A stretch of DNA of 64,000 nucleotides, taken from assembly GCA_013176395.1 (NCBI GenBank), contig JABMLP010000009.1, positions 1,736,001-1,800,000 on the forward strand, read 5' to 3'. Both the position numbers and the translations under genes were made by a program. The notes under the pieces are model-generated. The model ran no database searches and had not been told where the DNA came from. It worked only from the letters and a program-made list of their open reading frames with translations. This DNA comes from Venturia oleaginea (lineage: Eukaryota > Ascomycota > Dothideomycetes > Venturiales > Venturiaceae). Positions 11,238 to 22,795 of this stretch are shown piece after piece; the first letter of the stretch is position 1, and each line of letters opens with the position of its first letter.

Positions 11238-12325
11238 GTCAGATGTATAGTCCCGGAGATAGCCAACGGCTGCCCTAGTTGCTCACCATTGTGGTTGATT
11301 TGGAGTAATGTGCTGGCTCATGGCTCGATGTCGAGGTCCAGGCTACCTCTGACTTTCTCGAAACATGAATTGCTGGGAATTCAGACTGGATCCTGCCGTG
11401 TTCTGGTCGTGCTTTCTGCTGAAGCCCCTTCACGCTTCTGATTCCACGCAGCAATTGGGAGATGTTCGCTGAGAGATGCACCACCGCTGTCGAAATAGGC
11501 AAGCAGTAGGATTGGCACTCTTTCGTTGGAAGGCCAGCTTCTGTCGTGGTTGTTGAGAAGTTGAAGAGAGGGATCTCATGTCACACTTGTCAAAGCAAAG
11601 GCTAAGGTCCACGCAATCAACGCGGCGGTTTGCCTAGCTCTAGAACTAGCCGCTGCATGTTTCTACTAGGTGCCGAGGAAACATGGCCAATGGGAGACTT
11701 CTCTTTTCGTTCCAAAATCGGGTGTCTCTTCATGGAAATGCTTCACTGACAGCTGTCTATGAAGCATGGGCATCTACATCCTCGAGGGAATTGCATGTCA
11801 AATCGGAGTAGCTACCGTACGCTTACGAGCTGAACGCCTGACGAGCGGGGGAGACTGCGGAGCCTCAACGATGCGGTCGTGGGGAGAAAGAGTATACACT
11901 CGCGGTTCAAGGACCAAACACCGGTGGCGATTGTGGAATCATCCCTTGGAGGCTCGGAATCTTGACAAAATGCTGAATCAAAGGGTCAACAAGTAGCGAT
12001 TGAAGAAAGGCCATGTTCATCCGGATATGGAGTGGTAAAGTCGATGGAAAGGATCAAACCATCACAACTCCAAGTAGAAAACAAAAGCCTCGATCGAATA
12101 ATACATTAGAATTATCATTATATGCAAATATCCCCCTCCTGTCTATATTATCCAAAGTTGGTTATAATGATCCTCAGCGCTAGTAACACACGCGAATCAT
12201 TCCGAATATCCTAACACAATCAAACATCCGAGTTTGTAGAAGAACATGGTATAGGTTGCACCGCATCCAACATCACCTCATAAAACGGTCCCTCCTCATT
12301 AAACCTCCCACAAGTCCAAAGTCCA
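11238..12325. other. Intergenic, nothing recognised
   Basis: Upstream region of the carboxypeptidase and downstream region of the gene at 12326-13558. The right end on the plus strand is C-rich and G-poor and belongs to the skewed 3' flank of that gene. Confidence 0.4.
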
Positions 12326-13558
12326 TCACACATCAAACTCTAAATTAACAGACATCCTCTCCTCACTCGAACTCCTCTTCAATGCCAGAGCCTCCGCACT
12401 AGGACTCATCAATCCCCTGACCCTATCCCTCAAACTCTCATTAACCATCCTATCATCCCTCGCAAACCCATACTCCTTCTCCACCTCCCAAATCCCTTCC
12501 CGCCTCTTCCAAAGACACAGTCCCGTAGCCCATCCCCTAACCTCCCCCTTCTCCCTAATCTCCCTCTCCATTTCATCAACAGTCTCAATATCAACATCAT
12601 CCTTATCGTTGAACAGGGACCATCCAACACCTTGATATGCGCGATCCTCATCGGAAAGGAGTGTCCACCAGTTTGTACGTAGGGAGACGAAGAGACGGCG
12701 GATTTCGCGTTCGCCTTGGGAGACGCCGAGGAGGATTTGGCCGTTGTGGCTTTTGGTGGGCGTGCCGGTGGAGAGTTGGAAGGCTTTTATCTTGTCCGAG
12801 AGGGGGAAGAGGTTGCCTTTTATTTGAGCGAGTTGTTTGGCAGGTAGTATTGGGAAGAGCGTTATATTCGCTGGGGGTAAGGGTGAGGTGGAGGTATTTG
12901 GACAGAGTTTGGTCGCGTTGTCGGCGAGGGAGGGTGTGGTGATGAGTGTTAGGGTGTAAGTATCCTCCTCTTTCTCTACCACTTTCTCCTCCTTTGTCTT
13001 TTGCTTTTCTTCGACCTCCACGACTGGTCCATCCACCTTGATTTCTATCGGTAAGGTAGAAGCTCTCTGCACAGCCGGTGCAGCTTCAGCTTGAGGTTGC
13101 GGACTCAAAGGTGGAAAACATGGTGAGCGAGGAGAGTAGCTTTCAAAACCTCCACTGCTCGTCGGACTGTTCCTCCTTTGCAATTCGTTGCGCGGGTGTG
13201 CTCGAATGGCTTGAGGGAGATTCGGTAGTAAACTCAACGGCAGCGGTTTGAGTTTCTGTCCTTCAGATTGCTGAGTCGGGGTCTCTATAGGCGCAGGGAG
13301 AGAGATTCCAGAGTCCATTCTCGACATGGATTTCTTATTCGTCGAAGGCGAGGTTGATCTCGGTCTGACATAAGGTACTGGTAAGTACGAGGCTGTGACC
13401 ATTGCACTCTTCCTTCTCGATTGCTTCGAGGAGCTAGTAAGTTGCGCTTGCGATTTCGAAATTGTAGAAACATTGACAGCCGATTTCGAGGCCGGTGGAG
13501 CAGAGTAAGGTGAATAACTAGGATATCCATCAGAAGCTTGCTGCTCCCACGAAGGCAT
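12326..13558 (-). CDS. Conserved hypothetical protein with low-complexity N-terminus
   Basis: Single exon, 410 residues, ATG at 13558. The N-terminal half is rich in Ser, Pro and Thr and looks disordered, with proline-rich stretches, then a short acidic/Lys coiled region (VEVEEKQKTKEEKVVEKEED). The C-terminal 170 residues look folded, with conserved-looking blocks ITLFPILPAKQLAQIKGNLF, REIRRLFVSLRTNWWTLLSD and RGWATGLCLWKRREGIWEVE. I do not recognise a named domain, and no function is assigned. The base composition of the coding strand changes strongly along the gene (see findings). Confidence 0.7.
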   Translation of the reverse strand: MPSWEQQASDGYPSYSPYSAPPASKSAVNVSTISKSQAQLTSSSKQSRRKSAMVTASYLPVPYVRPRSTSPSTNKKSMSRMDSGISLPAPIETPTQQSEGQKLKPLPLSLLPNLPQAIRAHPRNELQRRNSPTSSGGFESYSPRSPCFPPLSPQPQAEAAPAVQRASTLPIEIKVDGPVVEVEEKQKTKEEKVVEKEEDTYTLTLITTPSLADNATKLCPNTSTSPLPPANITLFPILPAKQLAQIKGNLFPLSDKIKAFQLSTGTPTKSHNGQILLGVSQGEREIRRLFVSLRTNWWTLLSDEDRAYQGVGWSLFNDKDDVDIETVDEMEREIREKGEVRGWATGLCLWKRREGIWEVEKEYGFARDDRMVNESLRDRVRGLMSPSAEALALKRSSSEERMSVNLEFDV

Positions 13559-15007
13559 CTTCTTCTCTAATACTGTGCTAGCAGCCTTGCTCGGTCCTCC
13601 CGTCTCTTTCTCAGTGTCGAACTGGGTATTGGCAGAAAGCCTTCTTTGGGATCGGAGTATGCTGGGAACGAAGCGATCAGAGTCTGTAAGATATTTTTGG
13701 AAGAAATGGGAAATGTGGATCGACCTTTGTTATCAGGACGATAGTCGACTAGTTATGTGCTAATAAGTGTGGGGATCGTGTTGGGTCGACTCCTTTCTTA
13801 AAGCTCGAGATTTGAAGAGATATCAACAGAGCTTGTAGTAGATTACCGGTCTGTAATGCTGGAATAGTGATTCATGGGTGGCTGTCCTGGTTCCGAGTTT
13901 TTTGTTATATTCTTCTTCAATGATCCGGCTTCAGCGGCAGCTATGACGAACGAATGTGAAAAGTTTGATAAAGAATTGAGAAGGAGTGTAAGAATGAAAC
14001 AAAGAGTTGTTCTGGAAGCAAGGCAGAAGGTTAAAAATGGAAAAAATTGCACACTTCCAGCCTTGGGTCAATGAATCATGATGGACCATCACCCGTTCGG
14101 CTATCGTGGGGCCGTCTAGCTCCCTAGCTAGCCCCTGGGAGATACCATGCTAATGCCTTAAAGTGGACAGCGCCTCAAAATTCCACGCGCTTCCAGGCCG
14201 TGCTATACAGAGTGTATGCGGATACTAGAGTCGACTGGGTATGGTATAGGGGGAATGTATATTGAGCCATATTTCGAAGGCAGCACCGTGGCTTCACCAA
14301 TTCAACGTCTGAAATCCAAATCAACGCAGTCCGCTGAAGATGGATATCGATTTGTGGGCTAGGAGAGCCACGGAATTAGGAATTAGGAAGCCTCTGTGGC
14401 AGTTCCGATGATGATGGCTGGCGGGGATGTTCCGGGTTGGGCGCCAGGGGACGATGGACTTGGATTGTTGTTGGTGTGGGACGATTTGGGAACATCACCA
14501 ACCTTTCGAAATTGTCAATCATTATCGCACGTCGGATGTCCAATGCTGGCCGAAGTTACTGTTGTTCTTGGGTCCTTCCAAATACTCGACCACTACGTGT
14601 TTTTGTACGCGTCATTTCGTGTGTCTTCCATCCTTCTGTTACTGTCGCGAAGTCTGTCGGCACCTTTCCGAAGCTGTCGGCATCTTTCCGAAGCTGTCGG
14701 TCTCTTTCTAAAGCTGTCGGCATCTTTCCGATGCGGGACAGGATCGATGCGTTCGGGAGGTTGAGCTTATGAAGAGCGACTCGGATCTGGTAAAATTCAA
14801 CGCAATACCGGCCTGAAAGCTTGCTCAAAGTACCCTGATAGCGATTGTTCATTACCTTAACCATCATCATTAACAAAGTCTTTAGATATCCATACTCTAT
14901 GACTGCTCATGAGTCATCTCGCTCGCCACCATTACATTATCAGATGAACACAGCTGTGAGCTTCAGCGCTCGACATGTAAATAAGATGAAACATTGCTCG
15001 TATTGCC
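13559..15007. other. Intergenic with a short tandem repeat
   Basis: No supported gene. ORFs at 13843-14074 and 14396-14876 lack family resemblance and splice support. It holds the 20-bp repeat block at 14648-14729. Confidence 0.4.
14648..14729. repeat. 20-bp tandem repeat, four units
   Basis: Four adjacent units of the form CGAAGCTGTCGGCATCTTTC, with one or two changes each; the first unit is one base longer. Confidence 0.85.
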
Positions 15008-15855
15008 TCACTTCTCAACCTTCGGCTCAGCATCAGTCTTTGGCGTCTTTCTGAAGTCGCTGATGACCGCGATGACCATCCATACCACCCAAACGAGTCC
15101 AGCGAACACCCCGTATGCTATCTTGCCGGCCCTAGAAACCCCCGCCAGCTGCATCCCGAGGCCGCCATTGATGAGTCCCAAAGAGATTAGGATCCTTCCA
15201 TTCCAAATGTGGGCGTACGACCAGACCTGGCGCTTTCCTTTGCGCCTATACATGACATGGTGAATGATTCCGAGTACAGCCTGGACAGCAACAAGACTGA
15301 AAACTGTTAGGCCGATTATAATGTGGGGCTCATTCCACTTTTCCACTGATGTTAGCTGAAGTAAATATCAGCAGCATAGGAAGAGGGCCTACAAAATCTG
15401 CTCCGAACGGCTCCACAACGTCACTCATCCAAATGCCCATACCTGCCGCAGCAATGAAAAACGCATACGCAAGGAATTGCAGCCCAAGATGAGCGATTAA
15501 AGCCAGGCGACCCGGCACGACCCTTATGGCAATGGCACCGAGAGGGAAGAATGCTACGAAAGCCATGGTCGCCATGACGCCGTGTGTAAGCTCTACACGA
15601 CTGAACAGATTTTGATCGAATGACGGCTGAGGTGGTGGTGGTCCCAGCCCCGGGGAGAATGCTACGGCGGGCCCTCCTAGAGACTGTCCTGATGAGCCTC
15701 CTCCCCCTTCTCCTGCTGGTGGTGGTGGCATATCATACGATCCTTGGGCCAGTACACTTCCACCTGACGAAAAACAAGTCAGTCATCTTGTTGCTAACAT
15801 CTTTTTTCAACTCACATAGTGACAGTAGGATCGAGGTATAGGAACGATGATTCAT
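15008..15855 (-). CDS. Cytochrome b561/ferric-reductase-like membrane protein
   Basis: Three exons fit with phase kept: 15816-15855, 15393-15763 and 15008-15355, giving 252 residues. Splicing the first intron (52 bp, GTGAGT...CAG) yields a clean signal peptide, MNHRSYTSILLSLCGSVLAQ, followed by a Pro/Gly-rich linker. About five membrane helices follow, with histidines at helix edges (ELTHGVM, LIAHLGLQ, EPHIIIG, GIIHHVMY, SYAHIWNG), the pattern of b561 haem-binding helices. This resembles the cytochrome b561 part of fungal DOMON/b561 proteins, which carry electrons across a membrane, but no DOMON domain is seen. Intron 2 is only 37 bp. Confidence 0.75.
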
Positions 15856-18081
15856 CTTCGAACAATTGTGATTGTATTGCTCAAGGTTTCTCACAAGAAT
15901 AATCCTGAGGTGGGAAGACGACTGATAAATACTGCCCTCCCTTCACTAAGGCGGCCAAAGCGATCTCCTGCGCGGACCTGCGGCATAGCAACTGAGAGTC
16001 GCAATCGTCAAGTGCTCGGCTTGCATCACGACTTGGGAACCAGCACAGCCTCGTGGATACACAACAAATCCACTGCTTCCCATTGGATGATCGCCTTAGG
16101 CCAATCCACCTCCGCAAAGATATTCGCACATCCTGGCTGACCATCATTCATCCGACCAATCATGCACTTCCATGATGTGCCTGAGGCATACTAGTAGGGC
16201 ACAGCGCATAATCGAAATGGGATTGACGTCAAATTCGTCAAAAGTGCCAACAAGATGGCATTCATGAAACCAAGCGTCTTGTTCATATCATATTACCCGA
16301 TAAACTCCATCGCCGATACTTTAAAGTGTTATTTATGGCAAAATCCGGTAGATAACTTACATTTTGACACCCCTGCAGCCATGGTGTTTCGAGGTGTCGC
16401 ACGGCCGGTATACACCACAAATAGCTTCTCGTGCTTCTGTAGCAGCTTCCCGAGTAGTCACATGACCCCAGCTATTCAAAAAAGTGCGGGCGCGGGCGGT
16501 AAGCACTGTTATCTATTCATCAACGTGGACGTTCTTGGGTGGTTTTTTTTTGACTGACTGAACTATGTAGGTTCGCTGCGGGAAATTTGAGTGTACTGAA
16601 ATGAACAAAACGATTAATAATCCGCTGAACATTGCAGGGACCCCTGAAATCGGCAATATCCATACGGCTACTGTAACCCTACAGCAAAAACCTCATATTC
16701 CAGGGTTGCTCAAATCTGCTACATCCTAAGGATACTTGTCAACTCCATTGCGTTTTTCTACTGGAGCTTGGGGCCGAATGAACACAGTCTTAGCCATCGC
16801 GATTCTCGGCATTGTCGACCGATCTACCATCGTCAGGTCACTCGATGAACGTCATACCCAGGAGACCCGGCGATTTTGTCGATATCCTCATATCTAGAAG
16901 CTCCATTCATAGTTCATGAAGTTGACGATAGACATGTGTCTCCCCTCTGTGTTTCGTATATCGGAAGAAGTACCTCAACCTTTAAAGTTTGAAGCCGATC
17001 TTCCAACCCATCGAATTCGCCCATCGTAAAAAAATCACAAATTTTTCCCACCTCCACTACACCGACGCTCGCTTCCAACCTAACGATTTACGAAGCAAAA
17101 CTAGAGAAGCAGGTGCTTGAAATACCACTACTACAACTCAGTATACAAAGTGGATGACGGAGACTCACGTTACAAGACTCACTTTTCCCTCCCTATCCAC
17201 GGGGCACCATAAGCCTCTCGCGCAGCAACAGACTGAAGGAGGAGCATAGCCGCACTATCTATCTCGTTAACCAATCGAATTATAATATACGGTAAGAGAG
17301 ACCCAACCGCTTTTTTGCAAGTAGCCCATGGGTTTATCTACCAATCAAAACACTACTATCAAGTTAACCTACACTTATTTTCAAAGATGTAGGGATGGGG
17401 AACTGTATCTTACATTCGTATAGTTGCAATCTTTAGGTTCCGGGTTCATTCCTGAGCTGCGATGACTTGGAGAATGATGAGGCTGATGAGGGTAGGAGGT
17501 AGGGCGTGCATTGCTGGAAGTTCTAAAGGATTTTTAAGGAAAATGAAGAAGAGTGGGTAAAGAGTGGGTTCACTCTCGATCGTCGTGATCATACTTGTAC
17601 ATATTCTCGGGTCGTCTTCCAGTTCCCATAACTTACTCTGGTGTTCGACCTGAACAATATGTATTCTCGAGACACACCTCCGCATATTTCATGTGGTAAA
17701 CAGTGCTGTAGTTACAAGTTCTTATTGTCTAGGCAAGAACGATGTGCAAAACGGCGAGATTATGAGGTTGTGCAATCTTGAGCCATAGTGAACACCGCGT
17801 CTTCACTTGATAGAAATCCAGGGAGGGCTCGATGCTATAGTCCGTCGGTCCCTGGGTGTTTTTTGATTTGAACGAACCGAATTGAGCGAGGAGCTTTTGC
17901 AACTACACGCTAATTCCGTGAAGTAGATTTAAGGCTGTATGCAGACTTTTGGTGTTGTAGTTGATTCAGGCCCGAAGTTAATATATTTGGAAAATTGCAG
18001 GTCTCTTAGGAAGCACATAAAAGCTCCGACGCCTTTCAGATTTTTCTACTATACTTATTTGGCAAACAATCGACTTCCGTT
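15856..18081. other. Long intergenic stretch without supported genes
   Basis: Only short open frames (for example 16255-16557 and 17446-17685 minus). The latter ends in a signal-peptide-like 21-residue tail that leads nowhere. No repeats with clear ends were seen. Confidence 0.4.
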
Positions 18082-18390
18082 ATGCGTTACCTTCCCTCTA
18101 TTCTCGTAAGCTTTGCTTTGCTCACCGCTCGTGGTAAGACCGCATCAGCCGCCCTCGAAAGAAAACCAAACGTTCTCGAAAGACAATTACATCTAACACC
18201 CGAGCAGTTAGCAGACTGTCAGAAGAGCTAAGGCGTGTATGAACCGTACTTGGGACCATGTAACTTTACTGGTATATCGTTCTTGGTCCCGCATTGGCTT
18301 TCGAAAGCCAAGCTAATAGTAGACGATAGAATGTGGGAAGGATCGCAAGGAGTTGTGGTATTACAGAGGATGATCGACAGTCCAAAGTGA
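18082..18390 (+). pseudogene. Small secreted protein-like ORF with in-frame stop
   Basis: The ATG at 18082 opens 49 codons starting with a signal-peptide-like segment (MRYLPSILVSFALLTARG, then TASA) and a short mature part ending DCQKS. A TAA follows at 18229-18231. The same frame then stays open to a TGA at 18388, beginning GVYEPYLGPCNFTG. A possible intron at 18272-18331 (GTATAT...GATAG, GCTAAT branch) would instead give a short Cys- and Tyr-containing end. The layout resembles fungal small secreted proteins, but there is no family match I can name. It could also be a complete 49-residue peptide, or chance. The retroposon at 18461 starts 70 bp downstream. Confidence 0.35.
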
Positions 18391-18460
18391 AGCTCAAAAG
18401 AGCGGCTTGACCAATTTAAACTAAAAGGAACAACGAATAAAAATGAAAGCTCATTGTGAG

Positions 18461-20070
18461 ATTGATTGATTGATTTTATCCTACTCGGTTGCAGCCGCTT
18501 AATCAGGCAGCTATGTCCGGTTAGGAGGACTTCATCAGACAGCCGACACGTGATAGATTATATAATCCACCGCGCCCCACTTCGCCCCGTTCACTGAAAC
18601 AAGACCAGCTGTCCCCTCCGTCCTCCCTCTTTTCCCTTAACCAGTATCTCCAAATGCCCGCTGGCTCTTGTAGATACTGGTTATTCTGCTAGTATATCTG
18701 TGCTATGTAGACTCAAGAGGCAATGCCTCGTGTTTCGCTATCCTTCTACCTACAGTCTCCCTCTAATGCTCAGCTTTGTCTATCTGTTTCGCCTTATCCC
18801 TCAAGGCCAATGGGTTCCCTAAGTATGTTTCTGCTTGTGAAAGTTGCCTTGCACCAGATTCCTATGCGGCGGTGTATTTGGTTGTGTGATGCTGGAGACA
18901 ATAGTAACCATCGTAGTCGTGATTTCGCTGCTTGGGTGTGATACTCCGGGTATGCCCGTGGACGAGGCTGTCTGGTAGCTGCCGTATTGTATGGCGCCGA
19001 TCGTGCTATAGACCTGCCGTCTTATAGTCGGAGCCTATCTGCTGCTAGTCGCTCTCCCTACTTGCTATATCGCGCTCCTACTCTTGCCAATGCCATAACT
19101 GGGACGCAACAGTCTGGGGAGAGGCTCAAGGCTACGTCTGCTGGCTTGTAGGGAGGGGATTTGCCGCCAATAAGCTCCTTCTATACGTCCTACGTCCTTA
19201 CTGCTTACTGTGTTGCGCACCTACTCTTGCCAATGCCATAACTGGGACGCAACAGTTTGGGGAGAGGCTCAAGGCTCTGGACATCAGCTTGCAGCAGGAC
19301 GGTTTGCGGAGACGATAGTAGATGAGGTTCTCTAGCAGCTGCCGTATCGTGTCGCACCGATTGTGTTGTAGACCTGTCGTCTTATAGTCGGAGCCTATCT
19401 GCTGCTAGTCGCTCTCCCTGCTTGCTATATCGCGCACCTACTCTTGCCAATGCCATAACTGGGACGCAACAGTCTGGGGAGAGGCTCAAGGCTACGTCTG
19501 CTAGCTTACAGGGAGGGGATTTGCCGCCAATAGGCTCCTTCTATGCGTCCTTACTACTTACTGTGTCGCGCACCTACTCTTGCCAATGCCATAACTGGGA
19601 GGCAACAGTTTGGGGAGAGGCTCAAGGCTCTGGGCAACAGCTTGTAGCAGGACGGTTTGCCAAGACGTTGGGAGAGGTTGTCTAGTCGTTGCAGTGGTGT
19701 GTGGTGCCGATTGTTGCGCACCGGGCGTCTGGTGTTTGAGTTGTGTTGAAGGTATTGCCGTTCTAGCAGTGACTCGTCGACTCGGAGCGTTGCAGTGTCA
19801 TCTGGGGTGATGGACTAGCCGGGAGATAGTGACTAGATGGTTGCTGTTGTCTTTGGTGGACGCATCGTTCGTGTAGCTTGCTCATGTATTCGTCTGCTTG
19901 CTCTGCCGTGGCCGCGACGGCGACTCTAGAGATATCTCATCGACGCTGAGGGACGCGCGATGGCCTCTAGAGGCCGGAGCGGCCACTGGCAGAGGTGTTT
20001 TGATGATCCTTAGATGATACTTCTGTAAATTCCAAAAATTGAGTTCTCGCTGTGTGTGCTGTTTTTTTCC
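18461..20070 (-). mobile_element. 1.6-kb non-LTR retroposon, copy 1
   Basis: 1610 bp, almost identical to 27766-29370. It is flanked by a perfect 13-bp direct repeat AGCTCATTGTGAG (18448-18460 and 20071-20083). Read on the minus strand it ends in (CAAT)n, so it has the simple-repeat tail and long variable target duplication typical of LINE-dependent retroposition. No long ORF exists on the minus strand; the short plus-strand ORFs are duplicated noise. It contains a 360-bp internal duplication. It is probably a non-autonomous element mobilised by a LINE; I cannot name the family. Confidence 0.85.
19021..19680. repeat. Internal 360-bp tandem duplication in retroposon copy 1
   Basis: CTTATAGTCGGAGCCTATCT occurs at 19021 and again at 19381. 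Within each unit CTTGCCAATGCCATAACTGG occurs twice, giving four copies in all. The first unit has a 7-bp extra duplication (TACGTCC) near 19187 that is absent from the second retroposon copy. Confidence 0.85.
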
Positions 20071-20083
20071 AGCTCATTGTGAG

Positions 20084-20951
20084 CGAGGCTACTGAGCTGT
20101 ATCGAACAGAACTTCCCACAAGCTTCGTCGTAATGAGACACGTAATACATGTTATCCTTTGTCTGGCCATTGTTGGTTCGCTTGGAGTAGTGGGTAGGAG
20201 ATGAACTGATAGGTGTGTCCAAGACAAGTTTGTGGAATACATTTGGTAGTGTAGAATTATGGGGTGATTGTCGCAATCACGGCGTTCCAAGGTCGTGTTC
20301 GCGAACTCAATTCTAATGCAAGTAGCAGTTTTGAGAATTCGTCCTACCTGCATTCACTGTACGTGATCGCAGTCTCAAAGTTCTCGAGAAGATAGCCGTA
20401 AGCTTAGTAGGTAGGCCCTAAAAGGAGGGGGGTTCTGAGAGAGGTTTTCTGTCACTAGAGTTAAGGCGAATGCAGTCAACAACGAGAATCCTCTTCGCGC
20501 ATTGGTCAGAATCCTTAACGCCGATACTGGCAGCATTCAGTTTTACATTCTTTAACAGTCCTGCTGTTTGCATTTAAATCGCGAGCTCAACGATATGTTC
20601 GACCGTTTTAGCTAGAAAATCAATGCTATAAATGCATTGAAATCGAGCTCACAAGCACGTCCCAAATATTTTGATCCTTTGCATGGCTATCGAGCGCTTC
20701 GGGCAAAGGAAAAACTGATTGTAGGTCTGAATGGCTAGGGACTACCACGGATGTAAAGTTGAAAAGATATACGCGCAGCCTTGTGCGGCATGTTCCCGAC
20801 CTGAGTTTCTCCGCCGCCATCAGACTATGTAAAGATAACAGTAGCTTTATCACCAGATCCTCAACTTCTGGATGCTTGAATCAGAGGAGTGCTGGACGAA
20901 TGGCGTTTGAAAGGAACTCCTACATGCTAGCCACCTTGAAACCTGGTCGCT
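20084..20951. other. Intergenic
   Basis: Lies between the retroposon and the end of the kinase-like pseudogene. No supported gene. Confidence 0.4.
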
Positions 20952-22064
20952 TCACTCATAACACTTATCCTGCAGTAACTCTTTGGCAGTGGGTCTGTCT
21001 CGTGGATCAAGTTTCATTATCTTGCAAATAAAATCCCTACCCTCTCTTGAAACCTCGCTTGCACTTACCATGCTGAAGGGCTTTCTCTCCGACTCTGGGA
21101 CGTTGTCGAACACGTATTGTACGATGAGATCATATTCCTCTGCCGCCTCACCTCCCCCAAATAATTCAGAAAACCTTGGTAGAAATGGTCCAAAGTGCTT
21201 GAACTATTGCATCAAGATATGGAGATCATCGGCGTCATCTTCGAAAGCGACTCTACGAGGTGCCATGAGGTCGAAATCGCCCCCATATATAAGCCTTATG
21301 AGCTGCAGCGAAACGTGGAGTTAGTGACGAGTCGTTAATTAAAGAGGAAGATGTGAGAAGAGAAATTCTTACGCAGATGCCGAATGACCAAATATCAGTC
21401 GATGTGTTCCAGGGCAATCCGATGAGCACTTCGAGGCTCCGCCAAATTGGAGCGCCGACGCAAACGCCCTCTTGGGCATATTTATGATCGGTTGGGTAAG
21501 CACTGCCGACATCAGCAAGCTCTACATCCGTGAACCGTATGTCAGCCCGGTCATTAACCGAAACGTAATTGACGAGTACATTGTTTAGCTTGACATCTAG
21601 CACCCAGATTGGTCATCGAACTGATAAAATGATAGACACATACCAGTATGCACGAAACCATCTCCGTGTAGTGTGCCAAGTGCTTCAAGTATTCTTTTTG
21701 ATACATATTTGAGCTCCTTCTAATTCAGTTTCTTGGAATCTGATGCATGGCGAAGGTCGTCATCAAGATATTTCAACACAATGGCAGTAGGTTCTGCTGG
21801 CTCTTTGATTTCATCGACCATGGGCCTTAGGTATGGCGTTCGGCCTTGGAAACGGCGGAGGACATCGCGTTCGTTCTCAACCCGAAAATGACCTCGAACG
21901 CTTTTGATCACGACGGGATCTTCGGTTGTAAGATTTCTACATCAATTGGTCTGGGCCAATCTTCTCGGGCGACAAACTTTCTTTGCAAACCAGACCGTTT
22001 CTTGAATCTCTTTTGTAATTTTGTAATTGCTCAACTTTTCTTTCAGGATCTGCCCTAGCTTCAT
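20952..22064 (-). pseudogene. Protein kinase-like gene, inactivated
   Basis: Reads from MKLGQILKEKLSNYKITKEI (ATG at 22064) through VVIKSVRGHFRVENERDVL (VAIK-type lysine region), YLDDDLRHA (hinge) and FVHTDVKLNNVLVN (catalytic-loop Asp, Lys and Asn). It continues through LADVGSAYP (in place of DFG), GAPIWRSLEVL and STDIWSFGIC to DPRDRPTAKELL and a TGA at 20952. This is a fungal kinase-like family. Two introns fit: 21597-21643 and 21303-21372. Two TAG stops, at 21720-21722 and 21204-21206, fall inside conserved segments where Gln would fit (LN-stop-KELK and LMQ-stop-FKHF). A TGA at 21942-21944 may lie in a third, weakly defined intron. SLEV replaces the usual SPEV, so the gene is decaying. Confidence 0.82.
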
Positions 22065-22349
22065 GATTTGCGTCGACTAACCATAAGGCACATGCGTCAG
22101 GTGGAAACAGAACTTTGTCGTAATGGAAGAATATTGATGCCTTAGTGAACCGGCTTGTTACCAAGTGAGTGGAAACATCTGTAATCTAACAGATTATCGG
22201 CACAGCTCCCTAACAATGTGTTAGGATGATCTTTATTATCGTCCCATAGCATCGATCACGGAGAAAGAATTGCACCCAGAGCTGCGTGAACAAGTGAAGT
22301 GAACAACAATTGTTGGTTCATTACGCTTCAAACTCCTCGACCCCATCGT

Positions 22350-22795
22350 TCATACCGTCTCGTTATCTCCGTCCATACCCTCTTCCACACCGGAATCTCC
22401 TTCATCTCTGCGGCCACCGGGTCTGGACTCAGGGTCACTTGTAACTCGATTGAGATGACAGAATAAGTTCACCGACCTATCCATGGTACCTCGGACATCC
22501 TCCAAAGTAGCAGCAGTCGTGTACATTCCATCGTAATTCCGCAGAAGGGTGAGGGTATTATCAAGCTCTCGATCAAACTCGTGTCCGCGCTCCAATCGAT
22601 CAAATCCAACTCCAAGCAGTTGAGCAGCTTTCGAGTCCTCCTCCAAGTCAACCTGCATATCTTGCAGAACCTCGTAGGGGTAGTGACCATATCGACAGAG
22701 ATTGAAGCAAGACAGATAGTGCGGCAAGTGTTGACGATATAGCAACCCCATCCCTCCAAACACTTGAGGCTTCGCCTTGAAGTAGAATTCCTCAA
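22350..22795 (-). CDS. Hypothetical protein, 3' exon
   Basis: An open frame from about 22795 to 22350 begins EEFYFKAKPQVFGGMGLLYR after a possible 3' splice site (TTGAATTGAG). It has a helical middle (HEFDRELDNTLTLLRNYDG) and an acidic/Gly tail. An upstream exon probably exists in 22800-23115 but I could not fix it. No family recognised. It may pair functionally with the next minus-strand gene, but only its position suggests this. Confidence 0.4.

Noticed and set aside
17446..17685. Minus-strand ORF ending in a signal-peptide-like 21-residue tail (MHALPPTLISLIILQVIAAQ)
   Set aside because: The stop follows at once and no downstream exon could be joined in phase.
18723..19810. Plus-strand ORFs of 66-87 codons, repeated at 28032-29112
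   Set aside because: They lie inside the two retroposon copies, are identical only because the element is duplicated, and show no protein-family features; the element is oriented on the minus strand.
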